A DNA stretch of 55,675 nt, from contig CANPYT010000011.1 of the NCBI GenBank assembly GCA_947588705.1, positions 1 to 55,675 of the forward strand, given 5' to 3'. This document shows, piece by piece, positions 43,557-51,879 of the stretch; within the stretch, counting starts at the first letter, position 1, and each line of letters opens with the position of its first letter. The stretch is from an uncultured Acetatifactor sp. (GTDB taxonomy: Bacteria; Bacillota; Clostridia; Lachnospirales; Lachnospiraceae). Below the pieces are notes generated by a model, which was not told where the DNA came from, made no database searches, and saw nothing but the letters and a program-made list of their open reading frames with translations. Made by a program: the position numbers and the translations under genes.

Positions 43557-46500
43557 TTATCTCTCGCGGTAGCAGAAGTCGCTGAAGGAAGCGGTTCCTC
43601 CGATTTCCTTCGTGGAATAAACGGTCAGCCCGAACCGGCAGCCGGCAAAGTGGTCCAGCCGGAAGAACAGGCGGTGCTCCCCGCCCGCGCGGACCCATTT
43701 GCCCAGCCAGGGCTTGCCCGGCTCCCCGTCTTTCCAATAAGAAAAGACGGCGGTATCCCGCATCCGCGTGAAATCCGCTTCCAGCCGCAGGCGCACCTGG
43801 GCTCCCCGGGTGATCTCCCCCAGGGGGATGGCTTCCGTCTCCCGCTCCTCATATCCTTTGTGGCTGCCGGAAGCGTCCGTCAGGGGAAATGCCCTGCGGA
43901 CCACAAGGCAGAGCTCTCCCTCCCTGCGGGTCAGGGCGATCAGCCCGTACTGCCCCTGGAGGGCGCAGAGACCCGCATAGTCGCCCTCCTTCAGGCCGCT
44001 GCCGTCCACAGTGACCTCCGCGGCACAGCCCGGATAGAGCATCCGCTGGGTCAGGGTGTTGGAGGCTTGCGTCAGATCCGGGCAGAGCTTTCCTGTGGCC
44101 ACCTGCCAGAGGCCCCTTTCCCTGTCCTGATGGATCAGGCTTTGGTCAGGCTCATGGTTGAACTGCCAGCAGGTTTTCAACGCTCCCCTGAAATCGTCGC
44201 TTTCTACCAAAGGCCGGTATAGGTGTCCGGGGCGGGTGCTCTTTATGGGGAAATCCTCCGGGATCAGGCCGTTTTCGCCAAGCACGGGCATTCCCTTTTT
44301 CCAGCTTACCGGCAGCAGGACAGGGATCCTGCCAACGGCCCCCCTGTCCTGGAACAGGATGGCGTAATAATCCCCCTCAGGAGTGTCCACGATGCCGCCC
44401 TGCGCCACGCCCTGCCCGCAGTATCCTATGTCGTCGTCCAGCACGTCGCCGCCTACAAACTCTCCGCTTAGGGAATCCGCCATAAAGCAGGCTTCGGTCC
44501 TGCGCCATCTGTCCTCCTTCGAGTGTATGAAGAAGAGATAGTATTTTCCGCCTATCTTATAAAAATGGGTGCCCTCATAGCCCAGGAAAGGGCCCTCCTT
44601 GTCACTGACCGCCACTCTGTGGAGGCCGCCCTCCAAGGGCCCGCTCAGATCCTCTTTCAGCTGGGTAATGTAAATATGCCGGTTGCCGTAGGCGATGTAT
44701 ACGCTGCCGTCGTCGTCGAAAAGGAGGGAACAATCGTGGTAGAATCCCTGGATATTGTGTTTCTCCCAGGGCCCTTCTATACTGGGGGCAGTGTACAGGT
44801 AGGTCTTGTGGGTATCGTTTGCCACAAAGCACACATAGAAGGTGCCCTTGTGAAAGCGCAGGGAGGCGGCCCACATGCCCTGGCCATAGATGTTTTGGCC
44901 GTTTTCTAATTTCTGGGCGGGGGTGCCGTCCAGGGCGTCATACACATAGGCGGCGTGTTCCCAGTTCCTGAGGTCATAGGAGCGAAGGATCTCACAGCCC
45001 GGCATGAAGTGCATGGTGGTGCTGACCATATAGTAAGTGTCCTCCACCCGGATCACATCCACGTCAGGGTAATCCAGGCGGGTGATGGGGTTTATGTGGG
45101 GATACTGGGTCGTGCGCTCGTAGGAATAACCGCTGTCCGGCGTGACCTGCACCGGCGTCCACTCAAAGTACAGGACGCCGTTCTCTTCTATGGAGAGCGT
45201 TTCCGCCGTCCGGTCATTCCTGCGCAAGACCCTGCGGCTCGCGGTGTAGGGCAGAGAAGCCTCCCGCAGCAGCGATACCTGATCCCGGGAAGGATCGGCC
45301 GGTTCGCCCAGGTCGTGCCAGAGCTTCAGCGGGTTGCCATGTTTTTCGTCCACCAGCCGGGTCATCAGACAGCCCTCCCCGGGAAGGTTCAGCTCGAAAC
45401 ACAGCGTTCTGCCGCTGCGCCTGTTGGCCATATTCCAGAGTACGCCCCGGAGGCTTCCATCCTGCAGCCGCATCACAACGGCATTGTCATCCCGGTAAAT
45501 ACAAGTTCCCGGTTTCTCCTTCAGCTTTTTGAAGAACACAAAGGTCCAGAAGGTGGGCTTTGGGATGCAGCCGTTGGCCAGGAGCCCGAAACCGCCGTGG
45601 AAAGGGGTGAAGGGTACGCCCCGTTCCTCAAACACATCGCCGAAGGTCCAGTAGGAATAGGATTCGCTGCTGTCTCCCAGCCGGGAAAGCTGCTGGGCGA
45701 TAAACGCCGCGTTCTGGTTGGTATCGTGGAGAGGGCAGTTGGGGATATAGGAGGTATTGAACTCCGTGATATGGATCTCCAGCCCCTTATATTGCGGGAA
45801 ACTGTCTGTGATGTCGCGGGAGGTGCGAAGGTTGGCAAAGCCGTCCTCCGCCTGCATCAGCTCCGCGTAGCCGTAATGGCCCACGTCTTCCGGCAGCTCC
45901 GTGGTATAGTGATGCCTTGTGACAAAGTCCAGGGGGATCTGGTTTTTGGCGCAGTATTCCAAAAAAGCGCGGATCCACTTTTCGTCGCTTCCGCCGCACA
46001 CGGCGGGCCCGCCCACACGGAAGCGGCTGTCCACTTCCTTTACCGCCAGAAAGGTCCGGTGAAAGAGTTTAAAATATTCTTCCATGTCGGCATTTTCCCA
46101 GAAGCCGGGCAGGTTGGGCTCGTTCCAGACCTCCACGGGCCAGGTCACGACCTCGTCTCGGCCGTACCTCTGGCAGAGGTGCTCCAGGAGGGCTTTCACC
46201 ATGTCAGTCCAGGCATCGTAGGAAGCGGGAGGCGTCACGTTTCCCTTCCAGTAAAAGACGGTCTGCTTTCCGCTGGCCATCTTTTCCGGCATAAAGCCCA
46301 GTTCCAGGAAAGGGCTTAGGCCCAGCTCCCGATAGCTGTCCATGACCCGGTCCAGGTAAGTGTAATTGTAGGTGACATTTCCGTCCCGGTCCTCCTGATA
46401 AATGGCCATGTCATCGCAGAACAGGCCGTGGCCGCGGATATGGCGGAAACCGATGTATTCCTGGACCATTTTCAGATGCCGCAGGTATTCCTGGTGCAGG

Positions 46501-46589
46501 GCGAGGCCCATGCGTCCTGTGCCGACGCAGAAATCCACGTTGTTGTGAAAGGGAACGGCAGTCTCAGCCGTCAGATCGATTTTTCTCAT
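43557..46589 (-). CDS. GH39-GH43 fusion, probable bifunctional beta-xylosidase
   Basis: A 1010-residue protein with two catalytic domains. Residues 1-480 are GH39: acid/base Glu157 in VEVWNEPN and nucleophile Glu276 in ITEFN, close to the E160/E277 pair of the Thermoanaerobacterium enzyme. Residues 495-800 are GH43: base Asp509 in DYPDVD, Asp619 in YHDCSLLFDDDG and acid Glu672 in YEGTHFYK. Residues 815-1010 are a GH43-type C-terminal beta sandwich. No signal peptide, so it works in the cytosol on imported xylo- or arabinoxylo-oligosaccharides. GGAGG precedes the ATG. The two activities are inferred from motifs. Confidence 0.88.
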   Translation of the reverse strand: MRKIDLTAETAVPFHNNVDFCVGTGRMGLALHQEYLRHLKMVQEYIGFRHIRGHGLFCDDMAIYQEDRDGNVTYNYTYLDRVMDSYRELGLSPFLELGFMPEKMASGKQTVFYWKGNVTPPASYDAWTDMVKALLEHLCQRYGRDEVVTWPVEVWNEPNLPGFWENADMEEYFKLFHRTFLAVKEVDSRFRVGGPAVCGGSDEKWIRAFLEYCAKNQIPLDFVTRHHYTTELPEDVGHYGYAELMQAEDGFANLRTSRDITDSFPQYKGLEIHITEFNTSYIPNCPLHDTNQNAAFIAQQLSRLGDSSESYSYWTFGDVFEERGVPFTPFHGGFGLLANGCIPKPTFWTFVFFKKLKEKPGTCIYRDDNAVVMRLQDGSLRGVLWNMANRRSGRTLCFELNLPGEGCLMTRLVDEKHGNPLKLWHDLGEPADPSRDQVSLLREASLPYTASRRVLRRNDRTAETLSIEENGVLYFEWTPVQVTPDSGYSYERTTQYPHINPITRLDYPDVDVIRVEDTYYMVSTTMHFMPGCEILRSYDLRNWEHAAYVYDALDGTPAQKLENGQNIYGQGMWAASLRFHKGTFYVCFVANDTHKTYLYTAPSIEGPWEKHNIQGFYHDCSLLFDDDGSVYIAYGNRHIYITQLKEDLSGPLEGGLHRVAVSDKEGPFLGYEGTHFYKIGGKYYLFFIHSKEDRWRRTEACFMADSLSGEFVGGDVLDDDIGYCGQGVAQGGIVDTPEGDYYAILFQDRGAVGRIPVLLPVSWKKGMPVLGENGLIPEDFPIKSTRPGHLYRPLVESDDFRGALKTCWQFNHEPDQSLIHQDRERGLWQVATGKLCPDLTQASNTLTQRMLYPGCAAEVTVDGSGLKEGDYAGLCALQGQYGLIALTRREGELCLVVRRAFPLTDASGSHKGYEERETEAIPLGEITRGAQVRLRLEADFTRMRDTAVFSYWKDGEPGKPWLGKWVRAGGEHRLFFRLDHFAGCRFGLTVYSTKEIGGTASFSDFCYRER

Positions 46590-46637
46590 GGCAACCTCCT
46601 GGTTTTATGCGGTGTTTTGTCCCGGCCCGGAGCCTAT

Positions 46638-46668
46638 AGAAAAAAGGGAACGCACACGGTTCCCTTTT
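46638..46668 (-). terminator. Intrinsic terminator before the GH39-GH43 gene
   Basis: On the minus strand AAAAGGGAAC (46668-46659) pairs with GTTCCCTTTTT (46651-46641) and ends in a T tract. It can end the GH32 transcript. A SigA-like site TTGACA/TATAAG (46739-46713, 15-base spacer) lies upstream, so it could also act in the leader of the GH39-GH43 gene. Confidence 0.8.
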
Positions 46669-46712
46669 GGCTCTGTTTCCGCTTTCCGTCTCTAAATTCC
46701 TTCTAAAGCCAT

Positions 46713-46739
46713 CTTATATGCTGGGGGCTAAAATGTCAA
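46713..46739 (-). promoter_or_regulatory. Possible SigA promoter of the GH39-GH43 gene
   Basis: TTGACA (46739-46734) and TATAAG (46718-46713) are 15 bases apart on the minus strand, shorter than ideal. Between this site and the start codon lies the terminator at 46638-46668. Confidence 0.4.
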
Positions 46740-46778
46740 TCATTTCTCAGGATAAATTCCCGGCCTTTTTATGGGCAT

Positions 46779-46939
46779 GTAGCAGTTCAGCCACCAGACA
46801 TGACGGAAAATTCGTGCAAGCACGATTTTCCGTCAAATCAGGCGGCTGAGGGAGCGCCGATTTCATGAGCAAAGGCAGGCGCAAAGCGCCGGAGAGCGCG
46901 GCAGCGCGACTTTGCGAATGGCGTGGGCTGAACTGTTAC
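46779..46939 (+). mobile_element. MITE-like element, full copy G (161 bp)
   Basis: Ends GTAGCAGTTCAGCC and GGCTGAACTGTTAC. ATGGGCAT stands on both sides (46771-46778 and 46940-46947), an exact 8-base duplication. The inner hairpin GACGGAAAATTCGTGC/GCACGATTTTCCGTC is strong. It sits between the stop of the GH32 gene and the GH39-GH43 control region. Confidence 0.88.
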
Positions 46940-46950
46940 ATGGGCATTGG

Positions 46951-49305
46951 TCAGAAAATGGGATTCATTTCGGCTACATAGAGGCTTTCGACCGTTACGC
47001 TGCCGTCAGCGAAAAGGCTGATGGCATGGGAATCCTTATCATCAGTGTAGGAGCGGATGCTGATGGCCTTGTAATCGTTGAAAAAGCCCTCTACCAGAGA
47101 ACGGTCGATATAGATTTCCATGGTAAGTTTCCCGTTCTCATCCGGCAGGAAGCCGGAAACCACGGCGGACTTTGCGCCCTCACCCTTGTTTTCCGTGCGG
47201 CCGTAGATCGTCTCGGCGTTCACGTCATAGCGGTAAGTGGTGCAGTCCCATTTGCCTCCCTGCTTCAGGTTGATCCCAAATTCCGAAGCCCCGCTTATGT
47301 CTGCGGTGAGACGGATATGGAGCATATCCGAGTCTGCCTTGGACAAAGCCTCATTGGCTGCATCCAGCGTGAGGTCTGTTTCCTGGATGAGGATGTTCTT
47401 TTCCAGCGTTTTCAGGGCGTCCACAGGGCTCATCTTCAGATCGGTGCCATCGTCATTCAGCCATATCCGACGGGCCAGACCTGCGGTGTGGGCCCATCCA
47501 GAGGCGCCCTGCTGCGCCGCCCCGCGCTGGTCCTGCATAATGCTGAACATATAAAGCTGCCCGCTTACTGGATCGATAAAGCAGCTGGGGCCGGTGAATA
47601 CATTGTCTCCGTAATCCAGCATATGCGGTTCACCCTGGAAGGACTCATCCGGTGTAAATCTTCCGCTTTCAAGATCAAAATCGCCCAGCCAATAGTAGAC
47701 CTTGTTGTCCGTGATGCCGGCGGGAGCGGGAGAGATGCAGAAAAAGTATTTCGTTATGGTGCCGGCCTCATTGTGCACGGGCATGATAATGGGAAGTTCC
47801 CAGCTTGTGCCATAGAGAGGAGACTGATTTTCCATCTCATAGACGGGTCCCCTATACTGCCAGTTCATATCCACCGTTCCCCGCGGCGTAAGTTCCAGGG
47901 TATCTGTGGTGTAGAGAATCGCGGTGCCGCCGTTGGAAGAGGTGCTGCCGGAGCAGACGAGCATACACCATACATCTCCCTCTTTCCAGATGTGCGGATC
48001 GCGGAATTCGCCTGTGCGCCCCTGGCCGGCCTGCTGAATTACCGCCAATTCATCGCAGATCACCCAGTCTGTCAGTTCCGGGTCACTCAGGTCGGCCGGA
48101 TATGCCACGCCGATGTTCTGGTTAGAGATCAACCCTTCCACATCTCGGAAGCTGTCGTTGCCAGCGGTGAAGAAGAGAAGCGGGATCCCGTTTTTGTCCA
48201 GGGCCGCGCCGCCGGACCAGACGCCGTCCGGGACAACAGTATCCTCGGTTGGCGTTATCGCCTCTTTCACGGGCTTCCAGCTTACCATATCGGTGCTGAC
48301 AAGATGGCCCCAGCAGATATTCCGCCAGTAGGAGCCTGTCATATTGGCCTGGTAAAAGAGATGGTACATTCCGTTGTAGTAGACCGGCGCGTGGGGCTCG
48401 TTCATCCAGAACTGGTAAGGGCCGCCATGGAACTGGGGCCGGGTGTAGTCATCCGTGAGTATGTTCTGGAGCCATATATCAGAAAAAGTGATCTCAGGAA
48501 TATCAGCCTTGGAATAATATTCTTGGATTTCCTCGCCGTCCAGAGCGATGTCGTAAAGTTTGACCTCGTCCAGATAGCCGCTGGCTACATTGAGGAAGCC
48601 TGCCGCCATGCGTTCTCCCTCCACATTTCGCCCCACGGTCAGAGACTTGGAGGAAGCGCCTGCGATCTGGGCGCCCTCCGGTACGCTGCGGGAAGCCACA
48701 AGTTCGCTGTTCAGGTAAAGGCGCATCTCCCCTGCCTCCGAGTCAAAGGTGGCGGTGACCAGATTCCAGGCGTACTTTTCCAGATTATCCCCGTTTGTCC
48801 AGATCGTAAGCCAGTCATCTCCGGTGCCTGCCTGAAAGCTGAGGCGGCCGAAGCGCTCATAGCCTAAGATAAAGCCCTTTTTGGCGGTTTTATCCGATTG
48901 GCTCACAATGCCGGTGAGCTGGTCGGTTCCATTGTCGGCGGCTTTGGGGTCATCCCATTCAAAGACCCGGGGGGCGATCCAAGCCTGTACGGTTAAGGAG
49001 GGCCCTTCTACGGTGATATCGTTTCTCTTGTAAGTGACGTAGGTGCTGCTGCCGTCCAGGAGGATACAGCCGCCCTGGATGCCGTCGGAACGCCATTGAG
49101 GATCCTGATTTTCCATATAGGCGGCGTGTGAAAATTCATAATTCATATCGGTGTCCGGCAGGTTGTGAGAGGAGTCCTGGACGGTGATGCCGCTGCCCTC
49201 GTCAAAGGCCAGGTGGAGCAGAAGATGGTCATCGTGTGCGGCCCCTCCGCAGGAGGTAAGCGCCGCCAGGCAGAAAGGCAGTAAGGTCGTTATTATTTTT
49301 TTCAT
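46951..49305 (-). CDS. GH32 fructan hydrolase lipoprotein with LamG-like domain
   Basis: A 784-residue surface lipoprotein. Lipobox LTSC (Cys19), a LamG/concanavalin-like binding domain (about 28-265), the GH32 five-blade propeller (about 295-600) and the GH32 C-terminal sandwich (about 630-784, MEIYIDRSLVEGFF). The transition-state Asp436 is in FRDPH and the acid Glu503 in SWELP. The nucleophile motif reads WMNEPHAP, with Glu303 where WMNDPNG has Asp. It would release fructose or small fructans from levan or inulin. It follows the binding lipoprotein gene by about 67 bases and probably shares its transcript. Confidence 0.9.
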   Translation of the reverse strand: MKKIITTLLPFCLAALTSCGGAAHDDHLLLHLAFDEGSGITVQDSSHNLPDTDMNYEFSHAAYMENQDPQWRSDGIQGGCILLDGSSTYVTYKRNDITVEGPSLTVQAWIAPRVFEWDDPKAADNGTDQLTGIVSQSDKTAKKGFILGYERFGRLSFQAGTGDDWLTIWTNGDNLEKYAWNLVTATFDSEAGEMRLYLNSELVASRSVPEGAQIAGASSKSLTVGRNVEGERMAAGFLNVASGYLDEVKLYDIALDGEEIQEYYSKADIPEITFSDIWLQNILTDDYTRPQFHGGPYQFWMNEPHAPVYYNGMYHLFYQANMTGSYWRNICWGHLVSTDMVSWKPVKEAITPTEDTVVPDGVWSGGAALDKNGIPLLFFTAGNDSFRDVEGLISNQNIGVAYPADLSDPELTDWVICDELAVIQQAGQGRTGEFRDPHIWKEGDVWCMLVCSGSTSSNGGTAILYTTDTLELTPRGTVDMNWQYRGPVYEMENQSPLYGTSWELPIIMPVHNEAGTITKYFFCISPAPAGITDNKVYYWLGDFDLESGRFTPDESFQGEPHMLDYGDNVFTGPSCFIDPVSGQLYMFSIMQDQRGAAQQGASGWAHTAGLARRIWLNDDGTDLKMSPVDALKTLEKNILIQETDLTLDAANEALSKADSDMLHIRLTADISGASEFGINLKQGGKWDCTTYRYDVNAETIYGRTENKGEGAKSAVVSGFLPDENGKLTMEIYIDRSLVEGFFNDYKAISIRSYTDDKDSHAISLFADGSVTVESLYVAEMNPIF

Positions 49306-49338
49306 AGGATTCTCCGATCTGTGAGGCTTTGATAAGGA

Positions 49339-49363
49339 GGCCGGGCAGTCTGGCTGCCCGGCC
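49339..49363. other. Hairpin between the two lipoprotein genes
   Basis: GGCCGGGCAG (49339-49348) pairs perfectly with CTGCCCGGCC (49354-49363), 10 bp with a 5-base loop. No T tract follows on the minus strand, so it is not a classical terminator; it may protect or adjust the mRNA between the genes. Confidence 0.6.
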
Positions 49364-49372
49364 GTAAAATCG

Positions 49373-51541
49373 CTATTTTAAATTTACAGCAAGCTGCCAG
49401 GGGATCTGGATCTCCCCGCCGTCTCCGCCGTCCGTCACTGTGTCGAAGGAGGAAGCATAGTCCGGGGCAGTCTCATAATAGGTCACAACCTCGTCAAAGA
49501 AAGCGTGCGCCCAGCCGTCAACCTGTTCGTCGGCAAGCACCAGGTAGAGCTCCTGGCCAAGATATTCGGAGAGATCTATGGCATAGGTGCCCATGTCAGC
49601 CCAGGAGCCGCCGGCTCCAACGCTGGGGAAGTTTGCGTCGTTGAAACGGGTCTGTTGATAATAACCGATTTCGGTGCCGTCCGCCGTGTAGACATGGATC
49701 GCGGCGGCATGGCCGCCCATGCGGACAGAGATCCATCCGGAGCCGGAGAGGGTGAAGCTGCTGGACTGTACGGACCAGGTGGAGCCTTCGTCAATTCCGG
49801 TGTTCCAGCCGTCCAGATGCCAGTCGCCGGCCTGGTTATAGGGAAGCCCCTCGTTCCAGTAACTGTCTGCGGATATGACGCCGGCCGCCTGGCCGTCTAC
49901 TATGCTCCAGCCATCCGTCAGAACTGTCCAGCCTGCCAGGTTCCCGGACTCAAAGCCGCCGTTTGCCACGGAATTGTGATCCGCCATGGCGATCACGGTG
50001 AAGGAGGTTTCCACGCTTTTTCCCTCATATTCCGTACCGTAGGTCACCGTGTAGGCACCCGGTTCGGACAGGTCAAAAGCATCGAAGCCGTCGGTGTATT
50101 CTGTGCCGTTAAAAGTTACCTTTGTAATGGTCAGGCTGTCTATGGTTTCGTCGCCATAGGAGGCGCTGGCGTCCTGCACAAAAGCGGTGAGATCAACTGT
50201 GCCGCAGTCCACAACCTGATTTTCGGCGTAGGTTGTCATGGCCAGGGAATTTAACGGTACCGGGTAGGGATAGGTGGTGTAATAGTTTTCCAAGGAGGTG
50301 AGGTCATCATAGGAAGCGGAGGTATAGGTCTCGTTCTGCACCGCTTCGAGCTGGGCAACCTCCAGGGCGGCCACGTCCTCTGTCGTAAGGGAAACGCGGA
50401 AATCATCTACATTCATAAAGGCGAAGCCACTGCCGTCGTTGCCATCGACCACCTTCAGATACACCACTCTGTCGAGATATTCACTGGCATCCATGTAGAC
50501 ACGCAGGAGGGTCAGGGCGAGAGCGGGATCGCTGAAATAATCATTGTGGACTGTGATCAGTTCCTCGTCCGTATTGCCGTCGCAGAGAGCTACATAACAG
50601 TTGCCGTTGCCGGCTCCGAGCATAAAGGATATGTAGCCGTCGCCGCCCAGGGTAAATTTGGTGGAGCGGATAGACCCGGTGAGATTTTCCTGAATGGCAC
50701 CGTTGTTGGAGCCGTCCAGGTAGAACTCGCCCTCTCCGTACACGGCGCGGTCATCCCAGTAACGCTGGCTTGTGGAAACTACGCCGGCGCGGGTCAGAGC
50801 GGTGCCCTCCAGGGTTTTCCAGCCGGTGAGATCGCCTGATTCAAAGCCGCCGTTTACGATGGTGGAGGAGGTTTCGTCCTCCTCGAAGGGCTTTTCACCG
50901 TATTCCGCGACCTGACGCTGATACTCGGCCTCTGCGGCGGCTACTTCCTCGTCATTCTGGCACACACGAAAGTCGTCTAAATTGACATAGGAGAAATCGT
51001 TGCCGTCATCATTGTCCGTGACTTTAATGTAGATGTTCTTGCCGATATAGTCGGAGAGGTCTACTACCTTTGTCAGCAGGTGGTCCGTGATAAATACGCC
51101 GTCACAGTCGGTATTGGCAACTTTGGCCAAGGCGGTATCGCTGCCTTCCTCAAAAAATTCCACATAGATTTTTTCAGGATCCTTGCCGGCGCCCATCCGG
51201 AAGGTAATGAAGCCGTTGCCGCCCAGGCGGAAGGGATCTGAGGTCAGTGTGCCGCGCATGGGAGGATTGCCGCCGTCGGAGCCGGAGAAGAAGTACTGGT
51301 TGGATTTTTCGACGGTGACGCCGTTGAGGGATTCGCTGTCCACTACGCCGCGGAAGTTGAATGCGGCGTCCTCGCGTGTCCAGCCCACCCATTTCCCGGA
51401 GGAAACGTCCTCAAAGTCACCGTTTACGATATCGTCCGCCGCGTCGGAGCCGGCACCTGAGCCGCAGGAGGCCAGAGACAAGGACATACAGCCCGCCAGG
51501 GCGAAAGATATTATTTTGTTCATTGTGCTTTTTCTGATCAT
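49373..51541 (-). CDS. Lipoprotein with three carbohydrate-binding-like modules, no catalytic domain
   Basis: A 722-residue surface lipoprotein with lipobox LASC (Cys26). Three related beta-sandwich modules begin with NGxFE...GW: about 38-195, 229-385 and 533-690; each has the L-x-G-x-G-[WFY]-I-[ST]-[FV] strand and ends in a D-D/E-[FV] strand. An Ig-like domain (about 445-525, YTVTYGTEYEG) lies between modules two and three. No hydrolase motif is present. The modules resemble those attached to fructan and other exo-glycosidases. It probably captures fructan for the GH32 partner. AGAGGT precedes the ATG by 7 bases. Confidence 0.8.
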   Translation of the reverse strand: MIRKSTMNKIISFALAGCMSLSLASCGSGAGSDAADDIVNGDFEDVSSGKWVGWTREDAAFNFRGVVDSESLNGVTVEKSNQYFFSGSDGGNPPMRGTLTSDPFRLGGNGFITFRMGAGKDPEKIYVEFFEEGSDTALAKVANTDCDGVFITDHLLTKVVDLSDYIGKNIYIKVTDNDDGNDFSYVNLDDFRVCQNDEEVAAAEAEYQRQVAEYGEKPFEEDETSSTIVNGGFESGDLTGWKTLEGTALTRAGVVSTSQRYWDDRAVYGEGEFYLDGSNNGAIQENLTGSIRSTKFTLGGDGYISFMLGAGNGNCYVALCDGNTDEELITVHNDYFSDPALALTLLRVYMDASEYLDRVVYLKVVDGNDGSGFAFMNVDDFRVSLTTEDVAALEVAQLEAVQNETYTSASYDDLTSLENYYTTYPYPVPLNSLAMTTYAENQVVDCGTVDLTAFVQDASASYGDETIDSLTITKVTFNGTEYTDGFDAFDLSEPGAYTVTYGTEYEGKSVETSFTVIAMADHNSVANGGFESGNLAGWTVLTDGWSIVDGQAAGVISADSYWNEGLPYNQAGDWHLDGWNTGIDEGSTWSVQSSSFTLSGSGWISVRMGGHAAAIHVYTADGTEIGYYQQTRFNDANFPSVGAGGSWADMGTYAIDLSEYLGQELYLVLADEQVDGWAHAFFDEVVTYYETAPDYASSFDTVTDGGDGGEIQIPWQLAVNLK

Positions 51542-51592
51542 AATGTTACCTCTTGTTATGGATCATTGTGAATTTTGTTTTCTGTTACTCTG

Positions 51593-51624
51593 TTACAAGG
51601 TTACAAGGTTACAAGGTTACAAGG
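51593..51624. repeat. Four exact 8-bp TTACAAGG repeats in the leader
   Basis: TTACAAGG stands four times without change at 51593, 51601, 51609 and 51617. It lies in the deduced 5' leader of the binding lipoprotein gene, between its promoter and start codon. Confidence 0.93.
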
Positions 51625-51663
51625 AAAATTTTTGTTGCAAAGAAAAGTGGTTGTTGATAAAAA

Positions 51664-51674
51664 TAACGTTTCAC
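51664..51674. promoter_or_regulatory. LacI-type operator at the lipoprotein promoter
   Basis: TAACGTTTCAC, about 17 bases after the -10 on the minus strand, a typical place for a repressor to block transcription. Confidence 0.72.
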
Positions 51675-51690
51675 GAATTAGGTTGATCAA

Positions 51691-51719
51691 ATTATAAGAT
51701 TCAAAATAACTTTTGTCAA
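51691..51719 (-). promoter_or_regulatory. Consensus SigA promoter of the lipoprotein-GH32 operon
   Basis: On the minus strand a perfect TTGACA (51719-51714), a 17-base spacer and a perfect TATAAT (51696-51691). The leader is about 143 bases. Confidence 0.88.
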
Positions 51720-51802
51720 TATGTCATCTAAAATTAAAGGATAATTAGCATTATTGATAAAAAATCACAAGGGAAATTGGCAGAAATGCACTATGAAATA
51801 TT

Positions 51803-51813
51803 GTGAAACGTTA
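51803..51813. promoter_or_regulatory. Upstream LacI-type operator
   Basis: GTGAAACGTTA, the reverse complement of the site at 51664, about 130 bases away. Two sites could support looping. Confidence 0.68.
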
Positions 51814-51853
51814 TAAATAGCTATCCGATTCCGGATAATCAAAGGATGGCAGA

Positions 51854-51879
51854 GAAAAAGGGCGGAGTATCATCCGCCC
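51854..51879 (-). terminator. Intrinsic terminator of the fructokinase gene
   Basis: On the minus strand GGGCGGA pairs with TCCGCCC around a short loop that holds the stop codon, followed by CTTTTTCT. Confidence 0.8.

Noticed and set aside
44955..46319. Long open frame opposite the GH39-GH43 gene, and similar ones opposite rqcH, GH32 and the LacI gene
   Set aside because: All are antisense shadows of clear genes and show no family features.
6702..46939. The dispersed elements as structured RNA genes or attenuators
   Set aside because: They contain hairpins, but the flanking 8-base duplications and varied positions relative to genes favour transposition. A role after insertion is not excluded.
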